Origin: Castanopsis chinensis | Lineage: Eukaryota; Streptophyta; Magnoliopsida; Fagales; Fagaceae | DNA length: 64,000 nt | Direction: 5' to 3' | NCBI GenBank assembly: GCA_032878915.1 | Contig: JAVQMG010000122.1 | Coordinates: 310,001 to 374,000, forward strand | Shown here: positions 45,101 through 56,712 of the stretch, one piece after another | How the letters are laid out: every line of letters starts with the position of its first letter | How positions within the stretch are numbered: the first letter of the stretch is position 1 | The notes under the pieces: generated by a model | Seen by the model: the letters and a program-made list of their open reading frames with translations, nothing else | What the model was told of the DNA's origin: nothing | Database searches by the model: none | Position numbers and translations under genes: made by a program

Positions 45101-48100
45101 ATTTTTTTTGTTATTCTTTTTCTGGCCTTGCAATGAATTGCTTATTCAGTGAACAAAAAATTGTAAGGTTTGCTGCTGTACTCTCTTTTGGCTTGTTTGG
45201 ATTGAGGCTAATTTCTGGCTGGCTCTACTCTACTCTCCCTCCCTCTCCCTCTCCCTCAATCCAAACAAGTCATTTCTCTCTCATACCACACTTACACATA
45301 AACTCAAGCAGACACAATATACCTGCTTCCATGATAACTATTTTTTTCCCTTTTCTCTTTTTATGTCTAATGCCATTTGGGATGGAAAATGGATGTGCAA
45401 GTAGAGAAATCAAGTGAGTAATAAGAAAGTCAAAATCAATTGTTTGCTTCAAATAAAATCACCATTAGACCCTCTAATTGTGCAAGTATACAAACTTAAC
45501 ATCTAGTGGATTGTTTCCATTTCCAATTAACTAGGTTCCAAATCACTCATAATAAATCAAAACACTAATAAAGTAAAGCTGAAAATTAAGCAAAATTGTA
45601 AAAATTCCTAATAAATTAGAGAACCAACTACTACCAAAATCAACCACAGTTTCTGAAAAAACCCCAGAGCCAGATCTACCCATAGACATAACTAGAAGCT
45701 GTGCTTTGGGCAGCAAATTGGATTCTTCTTCACATGCAAGGGGAAGTCAAAACATTGGAAGCTGCAAGAGGATGAGATGCAAAACAACAAGATCTCCACC
45801 CTAGAAATCCTCTGTGCTCTCTAAAAGTAGGAAACAAGAAAGGCTTTCTTCCTGACACTTGGAGAAAAAAAAAACACTCAAGAAATACAATCTGTATTGA
45901 GTCCAGACACAGTTAACAAATTTTGACTACGACAATTTTCCACTTTGTTTTCTGTTTTTCCTTTTGGCTTTCCACTCATTTGTCGCAGAATCCAGAGAAG
46001 ATATTCTAGCATTGCCAAGCCTCTAGCCATGTTACTATTTATTTTCTATCTTTTAAGTTTTCTCTACTTTTCCCCCAACATGGATTTATATCAATGGTCT
46101 TCAGCTTAAAGGCATGTGAATGAATTCACAATATTTCCACTTCTAGTTATCAACCAGTCTTGTGCCACCGGTATTCTTATTGATTCAAAACTCCATAAGG
46201 CTTGCTTAAATAATTGCCACTTCTGTTTCTTATAGTTTCTATATTTGAAATGGCTTTTGGTTTGGGTTTCTCTTCTGTTGCTTACCTAATTCACTACTAC
46301 TGCAGGGAGCTCTCAAACATAGTGCTTGTCCACTATCGGGAAGTAAAGGTAACTCATTGTTTTTACCCTTTATTTTGTATACCCATAAAGTCATAATGGG
46401 TAAACTGTGAATAATATAGTCCTTTGTGGCATTATTAACTTCACTATCTCCCTAGTATTTAAATGATTCTTCTAAGAAAGATATAATCTAACCTTTCCCA
46501 TTACACAGCTTCTTTGATCCATGGTGGTAGTTGTGGTATTTGTGTGGTATGGTGTTATTTTTTAAACTTTCACTACTAGACTTACTAGTGACTCTTAGCT
46601 TTTCAATAACAAGAGGTTTATAGGTAATACCAAATAATATTTTGAACCTTGGTTGCCAATGAGCTCTATCTCTAATGGCACTTCCCCTGCTTATACAATG
46701 CTCATGCAGTTTTAGTCATATTTGCTATTTTTTGTGTTGTCTGCTCATTATTACTTAAGTTCAACTTTGATGCCCCTTGTATATTGTTTGTAAACAGATT
46801 TTAATCTCCTAATTACTTCTGTTCCGTATTAAAATTTTGGGAAATATATACAAAACCCTCCTATTGTTTTCCCTTAAAACACGGAATCCCTTTAAGGTTT
46901 TGAGTGTAACATAGTTACATTTTCACATAAAACAATACCGTAGGGGTTTTGTGTAATACTAAAAATGCCCAGGGGGGTTAAGTGTTAAAACTCAAAACTT
47001 CAGGGGGTACTGTATCTCTGTAGGGGGTTTCGTGTACTATTCCTTAAATCTTTATTTACATTAAAAATTTTTGTACGTTGAGTTTTTATTCTTTCAATGT
47101 TTTCCAACTTGATCAGGGCAATAGGACAAGTTGTAACCGCATTAAAGAGACTGAAGAAGCTGTTCCCTATTCCCAAGAGACTGAACCCAATTCTGAGATA
47201 GATAGCTCTGGGTCCTCTTGTGTTTATCCAAATAATATTCAAAATACAGATACAACAAGCCTCAACAGTAGTGCTCAAGCATCAGAATATGAGGATGCTG
47301 AATCAGGTAGGTTTGTTGTTTTTATGCCTCAGTTTTTGTTTTAACTATAAGCTGCTAATGTTACTTCACAAAGAAGATTTTATACATGTTTGAGGATGAT
47401 CTATCCCATGATTGTTCATTTTCAGCATGTTCTAAATATTGTTTAATTACATTTCTGCAACTCAATGTGATATGTGCAGCCTGTAATTACCAAACAAGTT
47501 CTGGATTCCATTCTCTCTTTGAATTACAACAGCCCATGGTGGAGAAGATTAATGCCGAACTCACCGATCCTTATTTTCCTGGACCAATTTCAGGTAAAGT
47601 TGCTTGCTTTATTTTTCAATCTATTTTGCGTCACTAATATATTAAGGAATATTAATATCCCTGATTGTAATCTGACATGGCATGTGAATTTCATTGTAAT
47701 ACTCTAAACAATTAACAGATGATTATCAAGGAAAATTTCCAACCATATCGGGAGTGGATTTTGCTTCACTTACTCAAGCAGATAAGGCGAAAGACGGCAA
47801 CAATGCTGCACTAAAAATCCTTGATTTTCCATTGTGGGAGGATGTCTTGGGAAATGGTACTTCTGGCACTCAAGCTGTGACTTTTGAGCCATCATTTCTG
47901 GAAACAAAACCTGATACCACTGGAGTCCTTTCTAAACAAGAAAACCCAATACTGGGGCAGCATTTCACTAGCAACTTAGGTGAGAAGCGGGAGATTGGAA
48001 GTCACACTCAGGCCCAAAAAGAATGGCAGGTACAGAGTTATTTACTATTTATAGTGTGTGCCAAGAGCTAATGCCTGGTCTCCCTCATGGAGAGAACCTA

Positions 48101-51100
48101 GGTTTGAACCGCACTCCCCAACTTGTTGTAAGCAATATATTATGTAGCATTGGTATAATGTATGTTTGTTTTTGCTAAAATAGTGTTGAAATGGTTAGCA
48201 CTTCATCATGGTAGTTTTTGAGGATCGTAGTATGTTTGGAAAATGATTTTATTTTATGTTACAAGCTGGATAAGGGAGTTTCAATTGCAATATGGTATGA
48301 TGCATTTCACGTTATTGTTTGGAATATTATGATTACAACATATTTATTGACGACATTTTCTAGGTTCTTTCTTTTTAGATACTTCCAACAACAAATTGTT
48401 GTCAATGCAAGTAATACTGATTTTGCTGGTATATTTTTGACACAGGACAAAACAAAACAATGCAACAGAAATTAAAGAACAAGGAAAATAAAGATAGAAA
48501 ACCTAGGAGTCAACACCAAGGGTTGGCTAGCATCGCCACCAAACTATTGTGACAATTTCAATTTTATTCATCAAAATAATCCCCCTTCTTAGGAGTATAG
48601 TTCTTTGCTTATATAGGTTACTAAACACTAATTTTAACTGACATTGGAAACCCTAATTCTAATTGACTTGGGAAATCCTAATAAAATAAAATACTAATAA
48701 CCAAATTAACTACTAGGATAGAAAGAAAATACAATTGACTCCAAAATTGAAAAAAACCAAATTTTATTTATATATATATATATACACTGTTTTAGCTATC
48801 AAAAATGAATACTACTTCGCACTTCCTGCATCAATTTTTAGGATCTGTCATAGTGAAATTTATCAAAGAATAGATAATGATGCATATTAAAATTTGGCAT
48901 CGGTATCTTATCTATTACAAAATTGAATCATTTGGTTGTTATGCTTCCCAATTTACTTAAGTTTAAACATGCTGAGGTTGATTACATGAAAATCTTATAA
49001 TCTTGAAGTCTTTATTATGTGTCTCTCTCGGAATATACGACATTGAGGCAAGGGTATAGCTGCTATTAGTTAATAATCAAGTCGTAATTGCAGACTGGGA
49101 GTTTCTTGCTGGTGACTTAAATTCCTAAATTTGTGTTTTACATGCGGTAGTTTTATTTTTACTATCTAGCAGAGTAAATATAATTCTTTATATGTTGGTT
49201 TAAGAGTTTATAAAGCCGTAATCTGTTTTCTTGTCAAATCCAACTATTTGTGTTCAGGCTTCTGAAGGCAAATGGCACTTGGATCAGAATGTGCATGCAG
49301 AATCAGTGTGTGGTGTCACTTCTAGGTTTAATGAACAAGATGGTAATTGGGTCAAACTACTCAATTCTCGGGAGCCTTTCCTTCCAAAGACTGATAAGCA
49401 AGATAATGATCCTATGCAAAGTAACCTTCAGGTACAGCTTTCAGATGCAGATCATGGATATTATCTGAAATCAAATCCAGAGATCAATATGGCCCTAGAG
49501 GGAAAAACCAACTCCTCTTTCACTATAAAGAAAACTCGGTTAGATGGCTCTCTAATGGAAGAAAATCTGAAGAAGCTTGACAGTTTCAACCGATGGATGA
49601 GCAAGGAACTTGGAGATGTAAATGAGTCACATACGCAGTCCAGTTCTGAGGTCTATTGGGATACTGTTGAAAGTGAAAATAGGGCTGATGAGTCCAATAT
49701 TTCTCCTCAAGTGCACCTGGATAACTATACTCTCGGTCCCTCTCTATCCCAGGACCAGCTTTTCAGTATTATTGATTTCTCACCAAATTGGGCATACGAG
49801 GGCTCAGAAGTTAAGGTATTCTAGGATTTAATCTTTCTTCTGTAATGCAGTTATATCAACTAAGCTTTCAAATGCGTCATCTGTTTGTCGTCTTATTTAA
49901 CATTTCACTTGGTCTGGTTTTTTTCATTTTTTTTCCCCAAAACCTATACAGGTCCTGATTACTGGAAGGTTCTTGAAGAGTCAACAAGAAATAGAAAATT
50001 GCAAGTGGTCCTGTATGTTTGGGGAAGTGGAAGTTCCAGCTGAGGTTATAGCAGACGGTGTTATACGATGTCATACTCCAGTACATAAGGCTGCAAGGGT
50101 TCCTTTTTATGTGACTTGTTCCAATAGGTTAGCGTGTAGTGAAGTGCGAGAATTTGAGTACCGAGTCAGCCTTATTAAAGATGTGGATATTATAGATTAT
50201 AGTGGCAACACAAATGATGATCTTCTTATGCGATTTAAAAATTTTTTGTCTCTGACCTCTGCCGGCCCTCTGTCTACTGATTCTGTCGTTGGAAGTGAGA
50301 AATCCCAAGTAAGCAGTAAAATCAGTTCATTGCTAGAAGGGGACAATGATGAATGGGATCAAATGTTAAAGCTTGCTTCTGAGAAGGATTTCTCTCCTGA
50401 AAAAGTACAGGACATGCTTCTTGAAAAGCTACTGAAAGAGAAGTTGCATGTATGGCTTTTGCAGAAATCAGCAGAAGATGGAAAAGGCCCTTCTGTTGTA
50501 GATGAGGGTGGCCAAGGTGTACTGCATTTTGCAGCTGCTCTTGGCTATGATTGGGCCCTAGAACCAACAATTATTGCAGGTGTTAGTGTCAATTTCCGTG
50601 ATGTGAAAGGATGGACTGCACTTCATTGGGCGGCGTTTTGTGGCAGGTGAGCACTTAAGACTTCGTTCTTGCCTTATCCTATTCTTTCCTCTGCTTCCAG
50701 TGTAGAAGGCACTACATTCTAGGCTGAATCTCATAGGAGAAGGGAAAAACACTTATTTCATGTGTAGATATTGCAGGAAAACTATGTATGTCATGAAAAC
50801 CTTCTCTATGAGAGGAAAATTAAATTCTATATAAACCTGGTTTAGGTTAATGAATGGCTTACCTGACCAGGATACACCTGAACAGCAAGTGTTCCCTTGA
50901 ACTCCTTGTCAAATTCTAATAATCACTTTTAACTTTTTCCTTTTCTTCTCCTTCCTATTAACTACTTGTTTGAACTTTCTTTATCAGAGAGCGGACAGTT
51001 TGTTCCCTTGTCTCCCTTGGTGCGGCTCCTGGTGCATTAACTGATCCATGTCCCAAATATCCTTCAGGCAGAACAGCTGCTGACCTAGCTTCTGTCAATG

Positions 51101-52677
51101 GACACAAAGGAATTGCTGGTTATCTTGCAGAATCTCATCTGAGTACCCACCTTTCATCTCTTAAGTTGGACACTGGGGAAGGCGATGCTGCAGAGATTTC
51201 TGGGGCTAAAGCAGTACAAAAAGTTTCAGAACGAAGTGCAACTCCAGTCAGTGGTGGGGATTTACCATATGGATTATCATTGAAAGATTCACTAGCCGCT
51301 GTCTGTAATGCCAGCCAAGCTTTTGCTCGTATTTATCAAGCTTTCAGGGTGGAGTCCTTTAATAAAAAGCAGTTAAAAGAGTATGGTGATGATACATATG
51401 GAATGTCAGATGAACAAGCTCTTTCACTTCTTGCTCTTAAGACAAGCAAATCAGGACAACATGATCTGCCTGTGCATGCTGCTGCAATACGGATCCAAAA
51501 TAAGTTCCGCAGCTGGAAGGGTAGAAGAGAATTTTTGATAATCAGGCAGCGAATTGTTAAAATTCAGGTGCATTGCCATTATTGCTTTTGTATGCTTGAT
51601 TTATTGGCTCCTGTTTTACTCTTAGCAGTTATTCTTCCTTGTGTTTATTTTACTATCTTTTTCCCTCAGTTGAGCCCTGTTCATGAAATCTAACTATTAG
51701 CTTTCATAATGAAAGGCCCATGTAAGAGGCCACCAGGTCAGGAAGAGCTATAAAAAGTTTACCTGGTCGGTAGGAATTGTAGAGAAGATTATTTTGCGTT
51801 GGAGACGAAAAGGAAGTGGTTTGCGTGGATTTAAATCTGAAGCACTTACCGAGGGCCATAGAATGCAAGATAAATCTTCAGAGGATGACTATGATTTCCT
51901 GAAAGAAGGTAGAAAGCAAACTGAGCAGAGGCTGCAAAAAGCGCTTGCTAGGGTGAAGTCCATGGCTCAGTATCCAGATGCAAGAGATCAATATCGTAGG
52001 CTGCTGAACGTTGTGACCGATATTCAGGGATCCAAGGTACTTTATTATTTTGATATTCTCCTTTCTTTCTCTGAATTTTTACTTCTCAATCTTTCATGTA
52101 ACAATATCTTTCCATTGCGTTTCCTTTTGGAACATAATCTGTGTTCCTTTTAACTGTAATAGTTCTGGATCAACTCATTTTATCAATCCATGGGGACTTC
52201 TAGCATAGTGAGTTTTGCAATGCCTCCTGTTCACATTCTTTTGGTTAGATTAGTACTTATTAGTCCAATGAGAACCTAGGATGGATGGACTAGGTTGAAC
52301 TCTAAGCTGGCAAAATATTATCTAGAATCTCAAAATATTGAAGTACTTCTTATTCAATGCTTGTGTTGACTACATATGCCATTAATCCTGAAAATGAAAT
52401 ATCACTTGTTACCCAATAGTAGTAGGCGCGCAGCATGTTGTTGACTTGGGAGCTCATCTTCAATGGATCACTAAAATAGGATGGAGTTTGTTGGTATATT
52501 GTAATATACTTCTTCTAATTGGTTTTATATTCAAAGTCTTTCTGTACACTCCTGTTGATTTTGCAGGTTGTGGGTGATGGAGTTCCAAGCAGTTCAGAAG
52601 AAACGGCTGATTATAATGATGAAATGATTGATTTTGAAGCATTCTTGGAGGATGACACTTACATGCCTTCAGCCTGA
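39132..52677 (+). CDS. Calmodulin-binding transcription activator, CAMTA3-like
   Basis: Nuclear transcription factor of the CAMTA2/3 type, which binds CGCG-box promoters and links calcium signals to cold and immune gene control. Thirteen coding exons: 39132-39171, 40147-40266, 44386-44501, 44644-44732, 46306-46348, 47117-47306, 47480-47593, 47719-48029, 49258-49815, 49952-50646, 50988-51567, 51716-52036, 52567-52677. All are GT-AG and sum to 3288 nt (1095 residues; relatives are about 1030-1100). Domains: CG-1 DNA-binding (about 14-136, with FDRKVLRYFRKDGHNWRKKK), acidic/Ser-rich middle, TIG/IPT fold (about 515-605), ankyrin repeats (about 715-800, VLHFAAALGY / GWTALHWAAFCGR), IQ motifs (about 920-975, AAAIRIQNKFRSWKGRR), then the calmodulin-binding helix (WSVGIVEKIILRWRRKG), end FLEDDTYMPSA. 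The start MAESRRYVLGNQLDI matches relatives. Introns 1, 2, 5 and 8 carry many insertions, but no coding defect is seen. Confidence 0.97.
39489..39530 (+). mobile_element. 42-bp retroposon stub in CAMTA3 intron 1
   Basis: A 42-base insert 'caacaaccaagtcttagtt...ttggctcggctaa' is flanked by an exact 18-bp direct repeat ttatcaatgctagagcaa (39471-39488, 39531-39548). The duplicate CAMTA copy near 57400 has one such site without the insert. The wording resembles the 3' part of a dispersed plant SINE; similar phrases occur at about 25880 and 61150. Confidence 0.85.
40275..42460 (+). repeat. Tandem duplication inside CAMTA3 intron 2
   Basis: Unit 1 (about 40275-41030) and unit 2 (about 41031-42460) share ordered landmarks: 'cttaactgcatt', 'ttatttttcttattt', 'gttgcaactg(g/c)ttta', 'tgagatca', 'gatttgtg', 'tttcacttgtt(a/c)agtt(c/t)tgaaagaatt'. 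Unit 2 is longer because it contains the LINE at 41267. The CAMTA copy at 57.9-58.6 kb has a single unit. Confidence 0.7.
41267..41750 (+). mobile_element. 5'-truncated LINE in CAMTA3 intron 2
   Basis: The insert is flanked by an exact 13-bp target duplication agctttaacctcc (41254-41266 and 41751-41763) and ends with 18 A (41733-41750). Its translation, with stops, holds the end of the LINE zinc-binding domain (CYMCKCNSETVDHLFLH) and 'CIWKERNSRCFEDN', then a short 3' UTR ending 'ttattacttatc' plus poly-A. It is transcribed in the CAMTA3 direction and removed with the intron. Confidence 0.9.
42475..43235 (+). mobile_element. TRIM-like retroelement in CAMTA3 intron 2, with nested MITE
   Basis: The left terminal repeat is 42475-42655 (TGTTG...CAACA). 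Two bases later is a primer-binding-site-like TGGTATTAAAGCTGATGG (42658). The right repeat is 43046-43235, about 20 bp longer at its end. CTTAT flanks the whole insert (42470-42474, 43236-43240). The CAMTA copy at 58590-58594 has a single CTTAT at the same place, the empty site. The inner part from about 42838 to 43045 is a separate MITE. Confidence 0.8.
42838..43045. mobile_element. MITE nested in the TRIM
   Basis: The ends are 'gagtctgttggggat' and, reversed, 'agctctgtttggatagc'. The core has 'tactgaaagtact' and repeated 'catgaatagtac' words. A related, more decayed copy is at about 53385-53570. It shows that the TRIM was itself a target later. Confidence 0.65.
43753..44056. mobile_element. 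Two LINE/SINE insertions at one target site in CAMTA3 intron 2
   Basis: Three 16-bp direct repeats (agtaacccttattgat 43753-43768, agtaatccttattgat 43787-43802, agtaaaccttattgat 44041-44056) bracket two inserts. The first is only 18 bp, 'acttatcaaaaaaacaat', the extreme 3' end and tail of a LINE like that at 41750. The second (43803-44040) is 238 bp in reverse, with its tail as a T run and the same 'tatcaaaa' end. Both appear to have used the same target. Confidence 0.8.
45190..45271. repeat. Small inverted repeat (18-bp arms) in CAMTA3 intron 4
   Basis: The arms ggcttgtttggattgagg (45190-45207) and its reverse complement with one mismatch (45254-45271) surround a 46-base C/T-rich loop. This may be a miniature transposon or its relic; in the transcript it would form a hairpin. 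Confidence 0.75.
46840..47043. mobile_element. MITE-like insert in CAMTA3 intron 5
   Basis: The ends GGAAATATATACAAAACCC and, reversed, GGAATAGTACACGAAACCC are similar over about 19 bases. The inside repeats 'aggggttt(t/c)gtgta' phrases. It ends about 75 bp before exon 6. The target duplication is unclear. Confidence 0.6.
48438..48833. mobile_element. Solo LTR-like element in CAMTA3 intron 8 (396 bp)
   Basis: It starts TGACACAGGAC and ends CTTCCTGCATCA (TG...CA), with an exact ATTTT on both sides (48433-48437, 48834-48838). No coding sequence is present. Its sense direction cannot be decided from the ends. Confidence 0.75.
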
Positions 52678-52908
52678 ACCTCTGGTTCATTCTCCTCTTG
52701 TAAAATATTGTATTTAGTGGCAGTAGGAGTGGTATTATCAAATTGGGTTTGCTAAAAATTCTTGTATAAATAAAAAAATCCTACTAATTCATTTAGCAAA
52801 ACTTAATCTTATAAAGCAGCTTTGCTATCTTGCCTTATTGCCACCGCCGCATCTGCAAGGTTGTGAACTTGGGGTGTGATCACCCTTTTCATTATCAAAT
52901 CAATTATG

Positions 52909-52942
<34 letters not shown>

Positions 52943-53380
52943 GCATTCTAATTAATGAACACTTTAGCAATTTGGTTAAACAATAATAATAAAAAAAATA
53001 AATTGCCATATCAATAATTTAAAAAAAAAAAAAAAGGTTTTGGGGCCATCACTAGATCAGGTAAAAGAAGTTATCATGAAGGTGGCTGGAACAAGGAGAG
53101 TAAGCAAAGCAGGAAGGGAGGGTATGCTTATGAAGCCATTGCCAGATAGGTCAAAGAATTTTTTAGGGATGCAGCAATACTAAAATGGATGAGAATCAAA
53201 GAGTGTAGGAAAAATGGCAGTACGGGAAGCAGTCCTGGAAGCCGAAAGAACAACCATGGCAGAGAAGAAAGCAAAGCAAATGGCAAAAGCCAAGCTATTC
53301 TCAGAGAGTGTAGCACCTGGGCCCAATAAAAATTCTGAGAAGCATTCAGGACAAAGTTAGTTTATGCTTCTAAAAACCCA
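52678..53380 (+). other. CAMTA3 3' UTR and downstream sequence
   Basis: The 3' UTR starts after TGA at 52675-52677; likely poly-A signals include 'aataaaaaa' near 52768. A (TAA)n microsatellite is at 52910-52943. The downstream 53040-53350 part (A/G-rich, 'agaagaaagcaaagcaa', 'agcacctggg') is repeated in altered form at 54190-54450. No gene is seen. Confidence 0.6.
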
Positions 53381-53384
53381 ATGT

Positions 53385-53600
53385 AGCGTCTGTTTAGGAT
53401 TCACTTATTTAGCTGAAATTAAAAATTTTTTGCTGAAAGTACTGTAGATAAAGGTAAATGTTAGTTAAAATAGTACAATGAGACTCATGAATATTACCAA
53501 AAAGTGCAATGAAATCCATAAATAGTAGAAAAAAATAATCTCAATAGTACCCTATGGTAAATTGCAAGCATGCTGTTGACTTAGCCTAAAAAAAAAAACA
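53385..53600. mobile_element. Decayed MITE related to 42838-43045
   Basis: Shares 'gctgaaagtactgtagataaaggtaaa'-type wording, 'tagtacaatgagactcatga' and 'aaaaagtgcaatga' with the MITE in CAMTA3 intron 2. The right inverted end is lost. Confidence 0.55.
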
Positions 53601-53735
53601 CAGACAAGAATAGTCAGTTAGGATGGATGGTGAAATTGGTTTCCTATTTTTGTTGAGCATCTTTTGTTTCCTGAATCGATATCTGCTACTTTCTAGTGTT
53701 GTGAACTTTAAGAATCATGGTATCAATTGACAAAA

Positions 53736-54060
53736 TTGATATTGAAGCATTCTTGGAGGAATGGAGGATGACACGTAGCCTTCAGCCTGAACCTCTAATT
53801 CATTCTCCTCTTTTGTAAAATATTGTTATTAGTGGCAGTATGAGTGGTATTATATATTGGATTTGCTAAAATTTCTTGATCCTAAAAAACTTTAATTCAT
53901 ATTGAAACTTTTTCTTGTAAAGCAGTTTTGCTTTTTGCCTTTCACGTTCTGCAAGGTTGTGAATGTTGTGATCAAATGCATTTGGTATTTCAATTTTGTT
54001 ATAATATTAATAGCATTCTAATTAATGAATTTTCAGCAGTTTTTAGTTCACTTATAAAAA
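53736..54060 (+). pseudogene. Duplicate of CAMTA3 last exon and 3' UTR
   Basis: The end of CAMTA3 exon 13 ('attgatattgaagcattcttggagga', then 'gatgacac', 'ccttcagcctgaacctct') and its 3' UTR (matching 52640-52970) are repeated here. The coding part contains an internal 'ggaatggagga' duplication that breaks the frame, and the acceptor and front of the exon are missing. With the repeated flank (53040-53350 / 54190-54450) this is a tandem duplication of about 1.1 kb. Confidence 0.85.
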
Positions 54061-54479
54061 AAAAAAATGCTTAAATTTCTAAAAAAAAAGCCCTTTATTG
54101 GTAGTGTTGGTGGCCAAGTTAGGCAAAATGTTGTAACCTGCCATATCAATGGATAATGATAATAATAATAATAATAATAGTAATAAAAGGGTGATGAAGC
54201 CATCACAAGATCAGGTCAAAGATTTTTTAGTATGCAGTGTTTGTACAAATGGATTCAAAAGCACCAAAATGGCAATTGTTGGAAGCAGTCCTCAAACTTG
54301 AATGGTTGGGGTGTCAAAACATCATTTTAACCAGCAAGAAGAAAGCAAAGCAATCATCAAAGCAAAAAAAAATTCTGGAGATCAGATAGCACCTGGGGCA
54401 ACAAGCAGTCAAAGGATTGAGACTGTCATGGCAGCCCCAACAAAAATTCTGATATGCCTCTAAAATAATCTTTCGATTA

Positions 54480-56490
54480 CATTAACAGTTAGGATATATG
54501 ATGAAATTGGTTTCCTGTTTTTGAATGAACATTTTTCTAAACTTGGAATTGAGCCAAATTTGCTCTAAACATTTTTAGAAAAGAAGAGAAAGCAACCAAA
54601 CAAAGTTATTTAGTTTTTAAACTAAAATTTATAAACCAGAAGAATACATTAGGTCAAAAAAGTAAATAAGCCCATGACCTATACTGATTAGACGAAACCC
54701 AAAACCCATAAAAAGAAAGCAAATTACATTCCAAAAAAATGAAAAATAAAGAAGTTTTTTTTGGATAAATGTCATAATTTACTTGATTATTCAACCTAAA
54801 TCAATATCTGCTTCTTTCTGTTGTGAACTTTTTATCATGGTATCAAAAAAAAAATGTTAAAAAAAGGATGGATTTACCGGGCCTCTATAGTCCATACCAT
54901 CTTATTGGTACTTATGTTGCCAATTTTCCTTTGTTGATTTAATATATATCATATAAAATAAAGGAAACATAAAAGAAAGAGAGAATGGTAGAGCTTATTT
55001 GGCTAGTTTTTTGCAAGATTTTGTACAATTTTGCAAGATGTTGTTTTAAAAATAAATTAATTAATTTGGAAGAAGAACTTATTTTAGGGAGGTAGCATTC
55101 ATTTGGAACTTGACTTCCTACTACACCTTGACTCTTGTAGAGTCAAGTATTAGGCCACATTAGCTGAGGCGGCAATGGTATTAAAATATATTTGTCGTTT
55201 TGGATGTTGCAGGGTACTTTGATCATTTTGAAAATTTGGAGATATTTGTGTCAATTTATGAGTTTTGGGAATATTTTTAGTCAATTTTGAGGTCCAAGGG
55301 CAACTTGATATTTTTAGGTATTGATAATATTTTCAATCAATATATTATTATAATTGTAATTATTCCTAAACATGCCAAGTATAGGAATGCTACATTTTTC
55401 ATTTTTGGATAATAAATCTAACTAATGAATCAAATGTAATAATTACTATAATGTAATTCTATGGATTAAAGATTCAAGTTATTATGCCTATAATGATTTT
55501 TATAACATTTTTTTCAACATTTAAGTTAAAATATTCTGATTGGTTCTTTTGTGGATCATCACTAATATTACACTATCAAACTATCATTTCCGACTCTTTA
55601 TTTATTTATATATTTTTATTAAAAAGCATATCATCGATGACTTGACACTCAACGGTAGGGTTGTAAAATGTTCAAACTTAGCTTGAGTTTGAAGCATTCC
55701 TATAAACAATATTTAAACTAGAGCTCATTAGAAAGTCCAAAAGCTTAAACTTGACTTGACTTGGCTTGATTTATTAGTCATGTCAAACTTGAGCTCAATA
55801 TTAAATTCAAACTTAAGCTCAATATCAAGCTATTGAGATCAAAATCCAATACAAGTACATTACCAAATTCATAGTAGGCATATTATCAAACTCATTTGAT
55901 TCTGACGAGTATTTTCAATATATACTAAATTAAAAGCTTAGTAAAATATGAGTTAATTTTTTGAACTCATATCAAATTTATTACCAAACTCATAAACCAA
56001 CCTTAGTTTTTGTTTTTTGTGTTTTTTTTTTTTGAACCCTATTGTTCAAGAGTTTATTTATGATTTATTTTATTTTGTTTTATTTTTTTCCGCTTAGGCT
56101 TGGTCCATTTATTAAATAAGTCTAAAATGAAGGTAAATAAACAACCAAACATGAATTTTTTTTTTTTTTTTTAATTTTTATCAAGTCCAAGTCTTCCACT
56201 TTTCCAACCGTTAAATATTTGATTCAGGTCAGTTGGTCATAGCTTAAAAGAAAGATTTTTGCCGACGTAAAAAGCATTACGCGGAAAAACGAAGCTTCTC
56301 CATCCCTTCTCCGTCACTTCTCAGCCAAAAAATATATATATTTGAAAAAAGAAAAAAAAAACGCGGAAAAAAGCTTTTTCTACTTATATATATATATATA
56401 TATATATGTAAATTCTTGACGTTTCATGATAAAGATGTTCTTAACCATCTTTGGCAATAACTGGAAGTAGTTTGTTAATGTTTTACTGTC
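54480..56490. other. Intergenic between CAMTA3 and its partial copy
   Basis: No gene. At 55650-55900 there are repeated 'gcttgagtttgaagc', 'cttgagctcaatatt' and 'aacttaagctcaatat' phrases, typical of a dispersed plant DNA element. A TA array is at about 56385-56406. Confidence 0.45.
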
Positions 56491-56712
56491 CGAATAATTC
56501 TCTCACACTTCTCTATTGAAATCCTAAACTATAGTGTCAAATTGCTGACAATCACTCAACCTTCACATACTCTTTCTGTAATCAAAAGCAGCTTTTCAAA
56601 TCTCAACCCTATTTCAAATCCAAGAACTATTTTATCTGTCACAAATAGAAGTGTTTTTTGAAGATTGATTTCTGAGTATTGAGTCGGGTGGTGAGTGACC
56701 CATAACGAGTTC

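Noticed and set aside
53128..53316. Leu-rich minus-strand frame downstream of CAMTA3
   Set aside because: Antisense of an A/G-rich repeat also present at 54.2 kb in broken form; no start or family support.
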